Shown: positions 1 to 8,539 of the stretch, one piece after another
How the letters are laid out: every line of letters begins with the position of its first letter
Numbering within the stretch: the stretch's first letter is position 1
Assembly: GCA_050949885.1 (NCBI GenBank)
Contig: JBMNGO010000005.1
Coordinates: 372,001-436,000, forward strand
Length of the DNA stretch: 64,000 nt
Reading direction: 5' to 3'
Source: JBMNGO01 sp050949885
GTDB lineage: Bacteria; Bacillota; Syntrophomonadia; Syntrophomonadales; Syntrophomonadaceae
The notes under the pieces: model-generated
Seen by the model: only the letters and a program-made list of their open reading frames with translations
Database searches by the model: none
Told to the model about the DNA's origin: nothing
Program-made: the position numbers and the translations under genes

Positions 1-2
1 AA

Positions 3-488
3 CTGAGGGGCAATGTAGAAACCAGGATGAAGAAAATGCGCTTAGATGACCTGGATGGGATAATACTGGCTTATGCTGGAGTAAAAAGACTGGGTCTTAC
101 ACAATATATTTCGGATTATTTATCGCCTGAAATAATCATGCCTGCTGTGGGGCAGGGGGCCATCGCTATTGAAACGAGAAAAGGGGATGAGAAAACCCTG
201 GAGATGGTCAGGAGTGTTGATGATTTAGGCTCCCATCGCATGATCAGAGCTGAAAGGGCTTTTTTGCGGGAACTCGAGGGAGGCTGCCAGGTTCCCATTG
301 CAGGCCTGGCTGAGATTCAAGACCATCAGTTAATTCTAAATGGTTTGATCGCTTCACTGGATGGAAAAAAGGTTGTACGTGGAAAGGAAATCGGCAGTAT
401 AGCCAACCCCGAAGAGGTAGGCATTAAATTGGCCCAAGATCTGCTAGACCGAGGGGCAGGCAGTATACTAAAGGAAATAAGGGCTTAG
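3..488 (+). CDS. hemC: Porphobilinogen deaminase (hydroxymethylbilane synthase), C-terminal part
   Basis: The enzyme joins four porphobilinogens into hydroxymethylbilane, the last step shared by all tetrapyrroles. The gene is cut by the window edge: the reading frame is open from base 3 and begins with LRGNVETR, a conserved block in the middle of the family, so about half of the usual ~310 residues are present. The motif LEGGCQVPIAG holds the cysteine that carries the dipyrromethane cofactor in this family. The first ATG in the window (base 27) is internal to the protein and is not its start. It is followed after 31 bases by the cobA-hemD fusion gene and is evidently part of the same operon. 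Confidence 0.95.
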   Translation: MRGNVETRMKKMRLDDLDGIILAYAGVKRLGLTQYISDYLSPEIIMPAVGQGAIAIETRKGDEKTLEMVRSVDDLGSHRMIRAERAFLRELEGGCQVPIAGLAEIQDHQLILNGLIASLDGKKVVRGKEIGSIANPEEVGIKLAQDLLDRGAGSILKEIRA

Positions 489-519
489 AGAAACAAAAAC
501 TATATGGCTGGGGAGATAT

Positions 520-2055
520 ATGGAAGCAAAAGGCAAGATTTTCTTAGTTGGGGCTGGTCCCGGTGATCCAGATTTAATTACTCTTAAAGCCATAAAGGCT
601 CTTAACCAGGCCGATGTGGTTATTTATGACCGTCTGGCCAGCAGGCAGATACTTTCCCATGCGGACCATGGAGCAGAATTGATTTATGTGGGAAAAGCTT
701 CTGGTCAACACGCCCTTTCCCAAGATGAGATAAATGCTCTACTGGTAGCCAAGGCTGGTGAAGGCAAGACCGTCGTCCGGTTGAAAGGCGGAGATCCCTT
801 TTTGTTTGGGCGGGGCGGCGAAGAGGCTCTATTTGTCAGGGAACACGGTTATGATTTTGAGATAATTCCGGGGGTTACTTCAGCAATTGCCTGCCCGGCT
901 TATGCTGGTATACCAGTAACCCATAGGGATGTAGCCTCCAGCTTTACGGTTATTACCGGACATGAGAAACCGGGGAAAAAAGAAAGCTCGATAAACTGGA
1001 AGGTTCTGGGCGGTGACACAGGTACCCTGGTTTTTCTCATGGGTATAGAAAACCTGGAGTTTATCTGTGATCAATTGATAAAAAATGGGAAAAAGCCTTC
1101 AACTCCTGTTGCTCTGGTCAGATGGGGAACCCTGCCGCACCAGCAGGTAATCACTGGGACTCTCCAGGATATTTCAGAGCGCAGCAGATCAGCGGGAATT
1201 CGTCCCCCGGCAGTTATTGTTGTTGGAGAAGTAGTCAAATTACGAGAGAAACTGGCTTGGCTGGAAAAGAAACCTCTCTGGGGAAAGACCATAATTGTAA
1301 CCAGAGCCAGAGCCCAGGCCAGTATACTGGTGGAAAAAATTAATGAGTTAGGCGGAGAGGCTGTAGAATTTCCCACCATTAATATAGTACCGGAAGTGGA
1401 CCTTAGAGCTTTATATACCGCTTTCAAAAACCTGCCCAGGTATGATTGGATTATTTTTACCAGTGTAAATGGGGTAGATATTTTCTTTAATGAATTGATC
1501 CATAAAGACTATGACATTAGAAATTTGCAGGGAATCAATATTTGCGCCATAGGTCCGGCTACCCGGGACAGACTTGCCCAACGGGGGATAAAGGTGGATT
1601 ATATGCCTAATGAATATATGGCCGAAGGTATAATAGAAGGTTTAGGTCAGCGCTTGTCCAAAGGCCAGTGGGTCTTGTTGCCCCGGGCCAGAGGGGCCCG
1701 AAGTATTCTTCCGGAGTCTTTGCGTTCCCAGGGTATTCATGTTAATACCATTGATCTGTATCGTGCTGAAGCCGTACAGGATATGAGCCGGGATATTCTG
1801 GAACAGATAATGGATGGGGAGCCTGATTATATAACTTTCACCAGTTCGTCAACGGTAGCTAATTTTGTAAAAATAATCGGTCCAGATAGAATACCATTGT
1901 TGAGCCCAAAAACTAAAATTGCTTGCATAGGGCCTATTACAGCGAAAACAGCAGAAGATTATGGTTTATCAGTTGAGATTCTCGCCCCTGAATATACTAT
2001 TGACGGGCTAGTAAAGGCAATTCTTGAGGATTCCAGAGGAGGTATGGGCAAATGA
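520..2055 (+). CDS. cobA-hemD: Fused uroporphyrinogen-III C-methyltransferase / uroporphyrinogen-III synthase
   Basis: A 511-residue two-domain enzyme. The N-terminal ~240 residues are a SUMT methyltransferase (VGAGPGDPDLIT near the start; RLKGGDPFLFGRGGEE around residue 90), which makes precorrin-2. The C-terminal ~255 residues are a HemD-type domain that cyclises hydroxymethylbilane to uroporphyrinogen III. The two steps are consecutive, and such fusions are common in Firmicutes. Start ATG 520 has a GGGGAG ribosome site just upstream. The stop overlaps the next gene by four bases (ATGA), so translation is probably coupled. Making precorrin-2 at this point fits the siroheme-dependent heme route encoded downstream. 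Confidence 0.95.
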   Translation: MEAKGKIFLVGAGPGDPDLITLKAIKALNQADVVIYDRLASRQILSHADHGAELIYVGKASGQHALSQDEINALLVAKAGEGKTVVRLKGGDPFLFGRGGEEALFVREHGYDFEIIPGVTSAIACPAYAGIPVTHRDVASSFTVITGHEKPGKKESSINWKVLGGDTGTLVFLMGIENLEFICDQLIKNGKKPSTPVALVRWGTLPHQQVITGTLQDISERSRSAGIRPPAVIVVGEVVKLREKLAWLEKKPLWGKTIIVTRARAQASILVEKINELGGEAVEFPTINIVPEVDLRALYTAFKNLPRYDWIIFTSVNGVDIFFNELIHKDYDIRNLQGINICAIGPATRDRLAQRGIKVDYMPNEYMAEGIIEGLGQRLSKGQWVLLPRARGARSILPESLRSQGIHVNTIDLYRAEAVQDMSRDILEQIMDGEPDYITFTSSSTVANFVKIIGPDRIPLLSPKTKIACIGPITAKTAEDYGLSVEILAPEYTIDGLVKAILEDSRGGMGK

Positions 2056-3239
2056 TAGGATGCACCAAATTGCTATGTGGTACGGCGACTGTATCGGATG
2101 TTATCAAATCCCGGGAAGAGTTGGGGATAATTCCCCCTCAGCTTTTGCAGTTCTCGGATATAAACCGGCCTCTGGTTGTTTGGAATATGACTAATCGCTG
2201 TAATCTAAAATGCAAACATTGCTATATTGATGCTTATGACAAAAGTTATGAAAGTGAACTAAACTTTGAGGAGGCCCGCTTGTTTATTGAAGATCTGGCT
2301 CAAATGCGGGTACCGGTATTGCTGTTTTCAGGTGGCGAACCTCTATTGAGAAAAGACATTTTTGATCTGGGAAAAATGGCTTTTGAGCTAGGATTAAGGC
2401 CGGTTATTTCCACCAACGGAACTCTTATCAATGATGAAATAGCCGGAAAAATAAAAGAAGCTGGATTTCAATACGTAGGAATCAGTATTGACGGCAGTCC
2501 GTCCACCCATGATGAATTTCGCGATAGGGAGGGTTCCTTTGCAGCTGCCCTGGAGGGAATTCGGGCTTGTTTACGGGCTGGGGTTAAGACCGGTATCCGA
2601 TTAACTCTTAATAAGAAAAACCAGGCTGATCTCCCTTATATTTTTGACCTGGTGGAGAAAGAAGGGATTCCTCGCTTTTGTATTTACCACCTGGTTTATT
2701 CCGGGCGAGGACTGGAAATGGCTGATTTTGACCTGGATCACGATGAAAAGAGAAGAGTGTTGGATTTTATCAGGGAAAAGACTTTGGAATTGGGCCGCCA
2801 AGGAACTGAAGTGGAGATACTGACTACGGATAATCATGCTGATGGCATATACTTTTCCCAATATATAAAAGAAAACATGCCCGAGCGGGCTGATGAAGTA
2901 TTAAACTTGCTTAAAATGCACGGGGGGTGTTCCGCCGGAACCAAATTTGCCAATGTTGATCCCAAGGGCAATGTCCACCCCTGCCAGTTCTGGCAGGATT
3001 ACACAATTGGCAATATTCGGCAGGAGCCATTCAGTAAGATTTGGAATTCTGATGATGAATTACTGGTTAAGTTGCGTGAAAAAGAGAAGCATGTAAAAGG
3101 CAAATGCGGCCAGTGCCAGTATAAATCTTTATGTGCGGGCTGTCGCATAAGGGCCCGGGCCGTTTATAAGGACCTGTGGGCTGAGGACCCAGCTTGTTAC
3201 CTGAGCGACCAGCAAATTGGAAGGGTGGGATTAAAATAA
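2052..3239 (+). CDS. ahbC: Radical SAM heme-pathway enzyme, NirJ1 / AhbC type
   Basis: A 395-residue radical SAM protein. The cluster motif CNLKCKHC (C-x3-C-x2-C) begins at about residue 51, followed by the SAM-binding FSGGEPLL motif. The C-terminus carries a SPASM-like set of cysteines (CSAGT, HPCQFW, CGQCQYKSLCAGC) expected to bind extra Fe-S clusters. Firmicutes with the alternative heme pathway carry two such proteins, usually annotated NirJ1 and NirJ2. AhbC removes acetate side chains of didecarboxysiroheme, and AhbD decarboxylates the last propionates to give heme. The AhbC assignment rests on resemblance of the N-terminal extension to NirJ1 and on position; the exact reaction is inferred. 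It overlaps cobA-hemD by four bases and hemB by one. Confidence 0.85.
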   Translation: MIGCTKLLCGTATVSDVIKSREELGIIPPQLLQFSDINRPLVVWNMTNRCNLKCKHCYIDAYDKSYESELNFEEARLFIEDLAQMRVPVLLFSGGEPLLRKDIFDLGKMAFELGLRPVISTNGTLINDEIAGKIKEAGFQYVGISIDGSPSTHDEFRDREGSFAAALEGIRACLRAGVKTGIRLTLNKKNQADLPYIFDLVEKEGIPRFCIYHLVYSGRGLEMADFDLDHDEKRRVLDFIREKTLELGRQGTEVEILTTDNHADGIYFSQYIKENMPERADEVLNLLKMHGGCSAGTKFANVDPKGNVHPCQFWQDYTIGNIRQEPFSKIWNSDDELLVKLREKEKHVKGKCGQCQYKSLCAGCRIRARAVYKDLWAEDPACYLSDQQIGRVGLK

Positions 3240-4222
3240 TGGGTTTCCCCAATATCCGTCTGAGAAGGTTAAGGAATAATGAGGTATTACGAACAATGGT
3301 GCAGGAAACCTGGCTTTCGGTAAATGATTTTATTTATCCTTTATTCATAACCCATGGCCAAGACAAAAAAATCCCGGTTCCTTCAATGCCCGGAGTATTT
3401 CAATTTTCCACCGATCAATTGTTGACTGAGGTTAAGACCATAAATTCCTGGTCCATTCCTGCGGTGATACTTTTTGGCATACCTGATTACAAGGATGCCC
3501 AGGGAAGTTCCGGGCATCAGGCTGATGGAGTGGTGCAGCAGGGGATAAAAATTATCAAGGACCAATTTCCGGAACTGTTGGTTATTACTGATGTATGCCT
3601 TTGCGAATATACCGACCATGGACATTGTGGAATACCATTGGCTGATGGAACTATTGACAATGATAAGACCCTGGAGCTTTTAGCCCAGCAAGCCCTATCC
3701 CATGCCAAGGCAGGTTGTGACATGGTGGCTCCTTCAGATATGATGGACGGCAGAATTGGTTATATTCGCCGGGCTCTTGATGAAAACGGATATAACAGAC
3801 TGCCTATTATGTCCTATGCGGCCAAGTATTGTTCCAGTTTTTACGGACCTTTTAGAGAAGCAGCAGATTCTGCGCCCCAGTTTGGCGATCGCAAGACCTA
3901 TCAAATGAACCCGGCCAATGCCTTGGAAGCTATCCGGGAAGTGGCTCTGGATATTGAAGAAGGGGCAGATATAGTTATGGTAAAGCCAGCCCTGCCTTAC
4001 CTGGATATTATTAGAAAAATCAAGGATCAATTTGGCTACCCCACCGCTGCCTATAATGTCAGCGGCGAATACGCTATGGTTAAAGCTGCAGCATCTTTAG
4101 GTTGGTTGGATGAGGAAAAGGCTTTATTGGAAATGACTACCTCTATTAAAAGAGCGGGAGCAGACCTTATAATAACTTATGCAGCCAAGGAACTGGCCAG
4201 GTTGTTGGTAGCGGAGGGATAA
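3239..4222 (+). CDS. hemB: Delta-aminolevulinic acid dehydratase (porphobilinogen synthase)
   Basis: Condenses two 5-aminolevulinates to porphobilinogen. 327 residues, the normal size. Both active-site lysines are visible: YAAKYCSSFYGP (Lys about 196) and MVKPALPYLD (Lys about 249, the Schiff-base residue). A metal-binding region is seen in DVCLCEYTDHGHCG. ATG 3239 is chosen because it overlaps the previous stop as TAATG, has GGGTGGGA upstream, and starts at MGFPNIRLRRLR, the usual N-terminus. An in-frame start 45 bases earlier would add residues coded inside ahbC. Sits between the two NirJ-type genes in the heme operon. Confidence 0.96.
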   Translation: MGFPNIRLRRLRNNEVLRTMVQETWLSVNDFIYPLFITHGQDKKIPVPSMPGVFQFSTDQLLTEVKTINSWSIPAVILFGIPDYKDAQGSSGHQADGVVQQGIKIIKDQFPELLVITDVCLCEYTDHGHCGIPLADGTIDNDKTLELLAQQALSHAKAGCDMVAPSDMMDGRIGYIRRALDENGYNRLPIMSYAAKYCSSFYGPFREAADSAPQFGDRKTYQMNPANALEAIREVALDIEEGADIVMVKPALPYLDIIRKIKDQFGYPTAAYNVSGEYAMVKAAASLGWLDEEKALLEMTTSIKRAGADLIITYAAKELARLLVAEG

Positions 4223-4223
4223 A

Positions 4224-5231
4224 ATGCTCATATCATGGAATGTCACCAATTTATGTAATATGTTTTGTGATCATTGTTACCGGGAAGCAGGCAGCCAATT
4301 GGCAGATGAGCTTACCACCGCAGAAGCCCAAAAAATGATCAGGGAGATAAAAAAAGCCGGCTTTAAAATAATGATTTTTAGCGGCGGTGAACCGGTGATG
4401 CGGCCTGACCTGTTTGGATTGGGCAGGTTGGCTGCTGACCTGGGGTTAAGAGTTGTATTGGGAACTAATGGAACCCTTTTAACCCGGGGAGTGGTCAGGG
4501 AACTAAAAAAGGCAGGATTTATGGCAGCCGGGGTGAGTTTGGACAGCCTTGATCCAGCAAAAAATGACTCTTTCCGGAAACTTAAAGATGCGTATAATCT
4601 TACGATAAAAGGGATGGAAAACCTGAAAGCGGAGGGGCTTCCTTTTCAAATACACACTACGGTTATGGATTGGAATGTGGGGGAATTAGAGCAAATAACT
4701 GATTTTGCTGTGGAAATCGGGGCCATGGCCCATCATGTTTTTTTCCTGGTTCCTACCGGACGGGGAGCCGAAATTGAAGAAGAAGCCTTAAGAGTCAAGG
4801 AATATGAAAGAACCATCAACCGTTTGATGGAAAAGCAAAAAAATACCAATATTGAAATTAAACCCACCTGTGCGCCGCAGTTTATGCGAGTGGCAGACAA
4901 AAAGGGAATACCGGTGCGGTTTTCCCGGGGATGTTTGGCTGGAATCAGCTATTGTATTATCAGTCCCAAAGGGGATGTTCAGCCCTGTGCTTACCTAAAC
5001 ATTCCGCTGGGAAATGTAAAAGACAAGCCTTTTGATCAGATCTGGCATGAAAATCAAATGCTTCGGGAACTGAGAACCATGGATTACAAGGGCAAATGTC
5101 AGGCATGTAACTATAAACTAAACTGCGGCGGATGCCGGGCCCGGGCTTATTACTATAGTGATGGGGACTATATGGCCGAAGATAGCTGGTGTCTCTACCA
5201 GCCGCCGGGGTGGGAGAAAAGCTTTGAGTAA
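4224..5231 (+). CDS. ahbD: Radical SAM heme-pathway enzyme, NirJ2 / AhbD type
   Basis: A 335-residue radical SAM enzyme, shorter at the N-terminus than its upstream paralogue. CNMFCDHC (C-x3-C-x2-C) begins at residue 11, followed by FSGGEPVMRPD. The C-terminal SPASM-like region includes RGCLAGISYC, QPCAYL and CQACNYKLNCGGC. By analogy with the two-gene arrangement of the siroheme-dependent pathway it is the candidate heme synthase, decarboxylating the two propionates of Fe-coproporphyrin. The start follows hemB by one base, with GGAGGGATAAA as ribosome site. Which of the two paralogues does which step is inferred. Confidence 0.82.
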   Translation: MLISWNVTNLCNMFCDHCYREAGSQLADELTTAEAQKMIREIKKAGFKIMIFSGGEPVMRPDLFGLGRLAADLGLRVVLGTNGTLLTRGVVRELKKAGFMAAGVSLDSLDPAKNDSFRKLKDAYNLTIKGMENLKAEGLPFQIHTTVMDWNVGELEQITDFAVEIGAMAHHVFFLVPTGRGAEIEEEALRVKEYERTINRLMEKQKNTNIEIKPTCAPQFMRVADKKGIPVRFSRGCLAGISYCIISPKGDVQPCAYLNIPLGNVKDKPFDQIWHENQMLRELRTMDYKGKCQACNYKLNCGGCRARAYYYSDGDYMAEDSWCLYQPPGWEKSFE

Positions 5232-5694
5232 TTTATCTGTATTTGAACGCCGGGTACTAAATATTCTGCAGGAGGATTTTCCTTTAAGTGAGACTCCTTT
5301 TGCAGATATGGCCACTAAAATTGGTGTTGATGAAGATACGCTGCTGGCAACTATTGAAAAGCTAAAAAACCAGGGTATCATTAGAAGAATTGGGGGAGTC
5401 ATTGACTCTAACCAATTTGGTTTCGTTTCAACTCTATGCGCGGTTAAGGTTCCTGAACCCAGGATAGAGGAAGTTGCTGCCATAATAAATAAATACCCAG
5501 GGGTAACCCACAATTATTTGCGGGATCATGATTATAACATTTGGTTTACATTGACCTGTCCTTCTGATAAAACACTGAATCAGGTCATTGCAAGCCTGGA
5601 AGCAGAGACTGATTGTAAAATAGAAAAAATGCCGGCAGAAAAGGTATTTAAGATCAAAGTTCTTTTTGATATGGGGAATAAAAATGGCATATGA
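5224..5694 (+). CDS. ahbA: Siroheme decarboxylase subunit, AhbA / NirD-like (Lrp/AsnC fold)
   Basis: 156 residues with an N-terminal winged-helix (FERRVLNILQEDFPLSETPF...) and a C-terminal Lrp-like ligand fold, a pattern known for NirDLGH/AhbAB siroheme decarboxylases. With AhbB it removes the C12 and C18 acetate carboxyls of siroheme. TTG 5224 is proposed as the start: GGGGTGGGAG lies eight bases upstream and it gives the usual N-terminus. A longer frame reaches back to an ATG at 5158 but would lie within ahbD. The gene overlaps the ahbD stop and runs into ahbB. Confidence 0.85.
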   Translation: MSNLSVFERRVLNILQEDFPLSETPFADMATKIGVDEDTLLATIEKLKNQGIIRRIGGVIDSNQFGFVSTLCAVKVPEPRIEEVAAIINKYPGVTHNYLRDHDYNIWFTLTCPSDKTLNQVIASLEAETDCKIEKMPAEKVFKIKVLFDMGNKNGI

Positions 5695-6151
5695 TGGTAT
5701 TGATAGAAAAATAATCGAGCTGCTGCAAGGTGATATTCCTCTTACGCACCGGCCCTTTAACAAATTGGCAGATCAACTGGGTATTGGTGAAAAAGAGGTA
5801 GTTAATCGAGTTTCTAAAATGCGTGACCAAGGGTTGATCAGAAGATGGGGGGCAATTCTTCGTCACCAGGCCGCTGGTTATTCGGAAAATGCCATGGTAG
5901 CATGGCGAATTGAGCCCGAATCGGCAGACCACGTAGGCTCCCTATTGGCTGCCTATAAAGAGGTTAGTCACTGTTATTTAAGACAGGTGCCCCAGGATTT
6001 CGGATACAATTTATTTACCATGGTACATGCTTCAGAGAAAACAGAATTAAAAAAGGTTATTGATGATATGGCTGGTAAGAGCGGTATCAAAGATTATTTG
6101 GTTTTAAAGAGCTTGAAAGAATTTAAAAAAGCCAGCATGAAATATATATAA
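5684..6151 (+). CDS. ahbB: Siroheme decarboxylase subunit, AhbB / NirL-like
   Basis: 155 residues, paralogous to the preceding AhbA (winged helix DRKIIELLQGDIPLTHRPF, then an Lrp-type domain with the histidine-containing segment VSHCYLRQVPQDFGYN; AhbA has the similar VTHNYLRDHDYNIW). It should pair with AhbA to decarboxylate siroheme. ATG 5684 is preferred to 5666 because GGGGAAT lies just upstream and the protein then starts MAYDGIDRKI. It overlaps the end of ahbA by 11 bases, implying coupled translation. Confidence 0.85.
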   Translation: MAYDGIDRKIIELLQGDIPLTHRPFNKLADQLGIGEKEVVNRVSKMRDQGLIRRWGAILRHQAAGYSENAMVAWRIEPESADHVGSLLAAYKEVSHCYLRQVPQDFGYNLFTMVHASEKTELKKVIDDMAGKSGIKDYLVLKSLKEFKKASMKYI

Positions 6152-6186
6152 GTTATAATAAAAGGTACTACATTGGAGGTGTTTTT

Positions 6187-7479
6187 GTGGCTTCCAGCAC
6201 ATCCAGCCAATTATTTGGCACCGCCCAGCAGTACATGCCCGGTGGTGTTAACAGCCCGGTTCGGGCTTTTAAATCGGTAGGGCTGACTCCCCTTTTTATA
6301 AAGGAAGGCAAAGGAGCAACGGTCACTGATGTTGACAATAACCAGTATATTGACTATGTATGTTCCTGGGGTCCGTTAATTCTTGGACATGGGCACCCGG
6401 AAGTGATTAGAGAAATATGCAGGGCGGCGGATAAAGGTACAAGTTTTGGTGCACCCTGTGAACAGGAGACCAGGTTGGCCCAAATGATTTGCGAGGCTAT
6501 TCCCTCCGTTGAAATGGTGCGTATGGTTAATTCTGGAACTGAAGCTACCATGAGTGCTGTTCGTTTGGCCAGAGCCTATACTGGGCGAGACAAAATTGTG
6601 AAGTTTGCCGGATGTTATCATGGACATGCTGATACTTTCTTAATTAAAGCCGGTTCGGGCCTTATGACCTCTGGAGTACCTACCAGCCCAGGGATTCCTC
6701 AAGCTTTTGCCGAATGTACCCTGGTTGCTGAATATAACCATATTGATACGGTGAAAAAGCTCTTTGATCAAGCTGGTTCAGAAATTGCTGCAGTAATTGT
6801 TGAACCGGTAGCAGGAAACATGGGATTGGTTCCGCCTGATAATGGTTTCTTGCATGAACTGAGGCAGATAACTAAACGGCATAGTAGTTTACTGATTTTT
6901 GATGAGGTAATAACTGGTTTCAGGTTATGCTATGGCGGTTTCCAAAATATTGTGGATATAGAGCCAGATATTACCACTTTAGGTAAAATAATAGGCGGAG
7001 GGTTGCCAGTTGGTGCTTACGGCGGCAGAAAAGAAATAATGTCCATGGTGGCACCCCAGGGGGATGTGTATCAGGCAGGGACCCTTTCGGGCAATCCGCT
7101 GGCTATGGCAGCCGGGGCAAAGACCCTCGAAATTTTGCAAAAAGATGGTATTTACCAGGTTCTGCAAAGTAGAACCCAATATTTAGTAGACCAGATAAAA
7201 TCAATTTGTAATCAAAAAGGGGTTAGCTGTTATATAAATCACCTGGGATCAATGTTTTCCGTATTTTTCAATACAGGACCGGTGGTAGATTATAATTCAG
7301 TGATAGGTTGCAATACAGCCAGATATGCAGAGTTTTTTAAGGCACTATTGGGACAGGGCATCTATTTTCCGCCTTCACAGTTTGAGGTTTGTTTCGTATC
7401 CCTGGCCCATGATGAACAGCAAATCGATGAAACTATTAGAGGTATCAGCCAGGCCATAGATAAAGTAGTCAATTGCTAA
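6187..7479 (+). CDS. hemL: Glutamate-1-semialdehyde 2,1-aminomutase
   Basis: PLP enzyme that turns glutamate-1-semialdehyde into 5-aminolevulinate, the C5 entry to tetrapyrroles. 430 residues, full length. Family features: PGGVNSPVRAF at the N-terminus, MVNSGTEATMSA, the IFDEVITGFR block, and TTLGKIIGGGLPVGAYGG with the PLP lysine at about residue 267. GTG start with GGAGGTG upstream. It is the last gene of the heme operon. hemA, which makes its substrate, is not in the window and presumably lies just upstream of hemC. Confidence 0.96.
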   Translation: MASSTSSQLFGTAQQYMPGGVNSPVRAFKSVGLTPLFIKEGKGATVTDVDNNQYIDYVCSWGPLILGHGHPEVIREICRAADKGTSFGAPCEQETRLAQMICEAIPSVEMVRMVNSGTEATMSAVRLARAYTGRDKIVKFAGCYHGHADTFLIKAGSGLMTSGVPTSPGIPQAFAECTLVAEYNHIDTVKKLFDQAGSEIAAVIVEPVAGNMGLVPPDNGFLHELRQITKRHSSLLIFDEVITGFRLCYGGFQNIVDIEPDITTLGKIIGGGLPVGAYGGRKEIMSMVAPQGDVYQAGTLSGNPLAMAAGAKTLEILQKDGIYQVLQSRTQYLVDQIKSICNQKGVSCYINHLGSMFSVFFNTGPVVDYNSVIGCNTARYAEFFKALLGQGIYFPPSQFEVCFVSLAHDEQQIDETIRGISQAIDKVVNC

Positions 7480-7587
7480 TTGATGACAATTGTTTTATAA
7501 AAAATTTGTCAAATATTTAAACAAGGCAGGAAATATTACACGAATTATAGAAAGTTTACTGTTAGGATTATTTTTGCCTGTGCAAAA

Positions 7588-7639
7588 TATAATTAGTGTG
7601 CTTGCTTTAGGTTCAAGTTTGGAAACTTGCCGATGGCAA
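7588..7639 (+). promoter_or_regulatory. Candidate leader/operator of the etf cluster: -10-like box, palindrome and overlapping hairpin
   Basis: A TATAAT at 7588-7593 is followed by a perfect 16-base palindrome CAAGTTTGGAAACTTG (7614-7629). Its last three bases begin a second small inverted repeat, TTGCC-GAT-GGCAA (7627-7639), so the two structures exclude each other as RNA. No convincing -35 was found. The 7480-7753 gap holds no credible gene. The palindrome could be a repressor operator just after the start site, or a leader hairpin; this is inference. Confidence 0.35.
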
Positions 7640-7753
7640 AACATAAAATCATATATCGTTTATGGGGGTGGTGATTAGGGAAGTCACTTCAGTCCTATAA
7701 GTTTGTTTATGTGCATGAAAACTATTATTTTCACATGAAAAGGAGGAATGAAC

Positions 7754-8506
7754 TTGAAGGTTCTCGTATGTGTTAAGCAAACATTTGACACAGAAGCCAA
7801 AATTGAGTTGAAGGACGGCAAAATTTCTGAACAAGGTGTTAATTTAATTATTAACCCCTATGACGAAGTTGCTGTAGAGGGTGGAATTCAGCTCAAGGAA
7901 AAGAAAATTGTTGATGAAGTAGTAGTTTTATCAGCAGGTGGGGATAAAGCAATAGATGCTATCCGTACTGCATTAGCTATGGGCGCTGACAGAGGCATTC
8001 TGGTTAAACAGGATCCCGCTGCTGACGAGTATGCCAGAGCGGTTGCCCTTGCTGCAGCTATTAAGGAAGAAAACCCTGAAATAATTCTGGCTGGCCATGT
8101 TGCTGCTGATGATGGTTCATCACAGGTTCCCACCAGAATTGCAGAAATTCTTGGATTACCACATGTAAACGTTATTACCAACCTTGAAATTGCTGATGGA
8201 AAAGCCACCTGCACCAGTGAAGCTGACGGTGGTACCCAGGTAACTGAAGTGTCAATTCCTGCTGTGATCTCCAGTCAGGTAAGTTGGAACGAACCTCGTT
8301 ATCCGTCCATGAAGGGCATAATGCAGGCGAAAAAGAAACCGGTAAAAACCATTGATGCCGTAGCAGTCGAAAATAAAGTGAAAGTATTAGAATATGCTAT
8401 GCCTCCTGCAAAAGCAGCCGGCATTAAGATTGAAGATGAGCCTGAGGCAGCAGCAGCCCAATTAGCCGACTGGATGAAAAACACTGCCAAGGTAGAACTA
8501 AAATAA
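7754..8506 (+). CDS. etfB: Electron transfer flavoprotein, beta subunit
   Basis: Small subunit of the FAD/AMP-binding Etf heterodimer that takes electrons from acyl-CoA dehydrogenases. About 250 residues. The N-terminus VLVCVKQTFDTEAKI and the block DGGTQVTEVSIPAVISSQVSWNEPRYPS are typical. TTG 7754 is proposed as start because AGGAGG (7741-7746) lies seven bases upstream and gives the usual MKVLVCVKQ N-terminus; an in-frame ATG at 7748 is only one base from the same site. Followed 33 bases later by etfA and then by the membrane oxidoreductase that probably takes electrons from it. Confidence 0.95.
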   Translation: MKVLVCVKQTFDTEAKIELKDGKISEQGVNLIINPYDEVAVEGGIQLKEKKIVDEVVVLSAGGDKAIDAIRTALAMGADRGILVKQDPAADEYARAVALAAAIKEENPEIILAGHVAADDGSSQVPTRIAEILGLPHVNVITNLEIADGKATCTSEADGGTQVTEVSIPAVISSQVSWNEPRYPSMKGIMQAKKKPVKTIDAVAVENKVKVLEYAMPPAKAAGIKIEDEPEAAAAQLADWMKNTAKVELK

Positions 8507-8539
8507 ATATATAATTTTTATATAAAAGGAGGGTAATCG

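Noticed and set aside
3194..3238. Upstream start for hemB adding 15 residues
   Set aside because: The added codons lie inside ahbC and are not part of HemB; ATG 3239 has a better ribosome site and overlaps the stop as expected.
7490..7678. 62-codon frame between hemL and etfB
   Set aside because: TTG start without a ribosome site, no family resemblance, and it covers the promoter-like and palindromic leader elements of the etf cluster.
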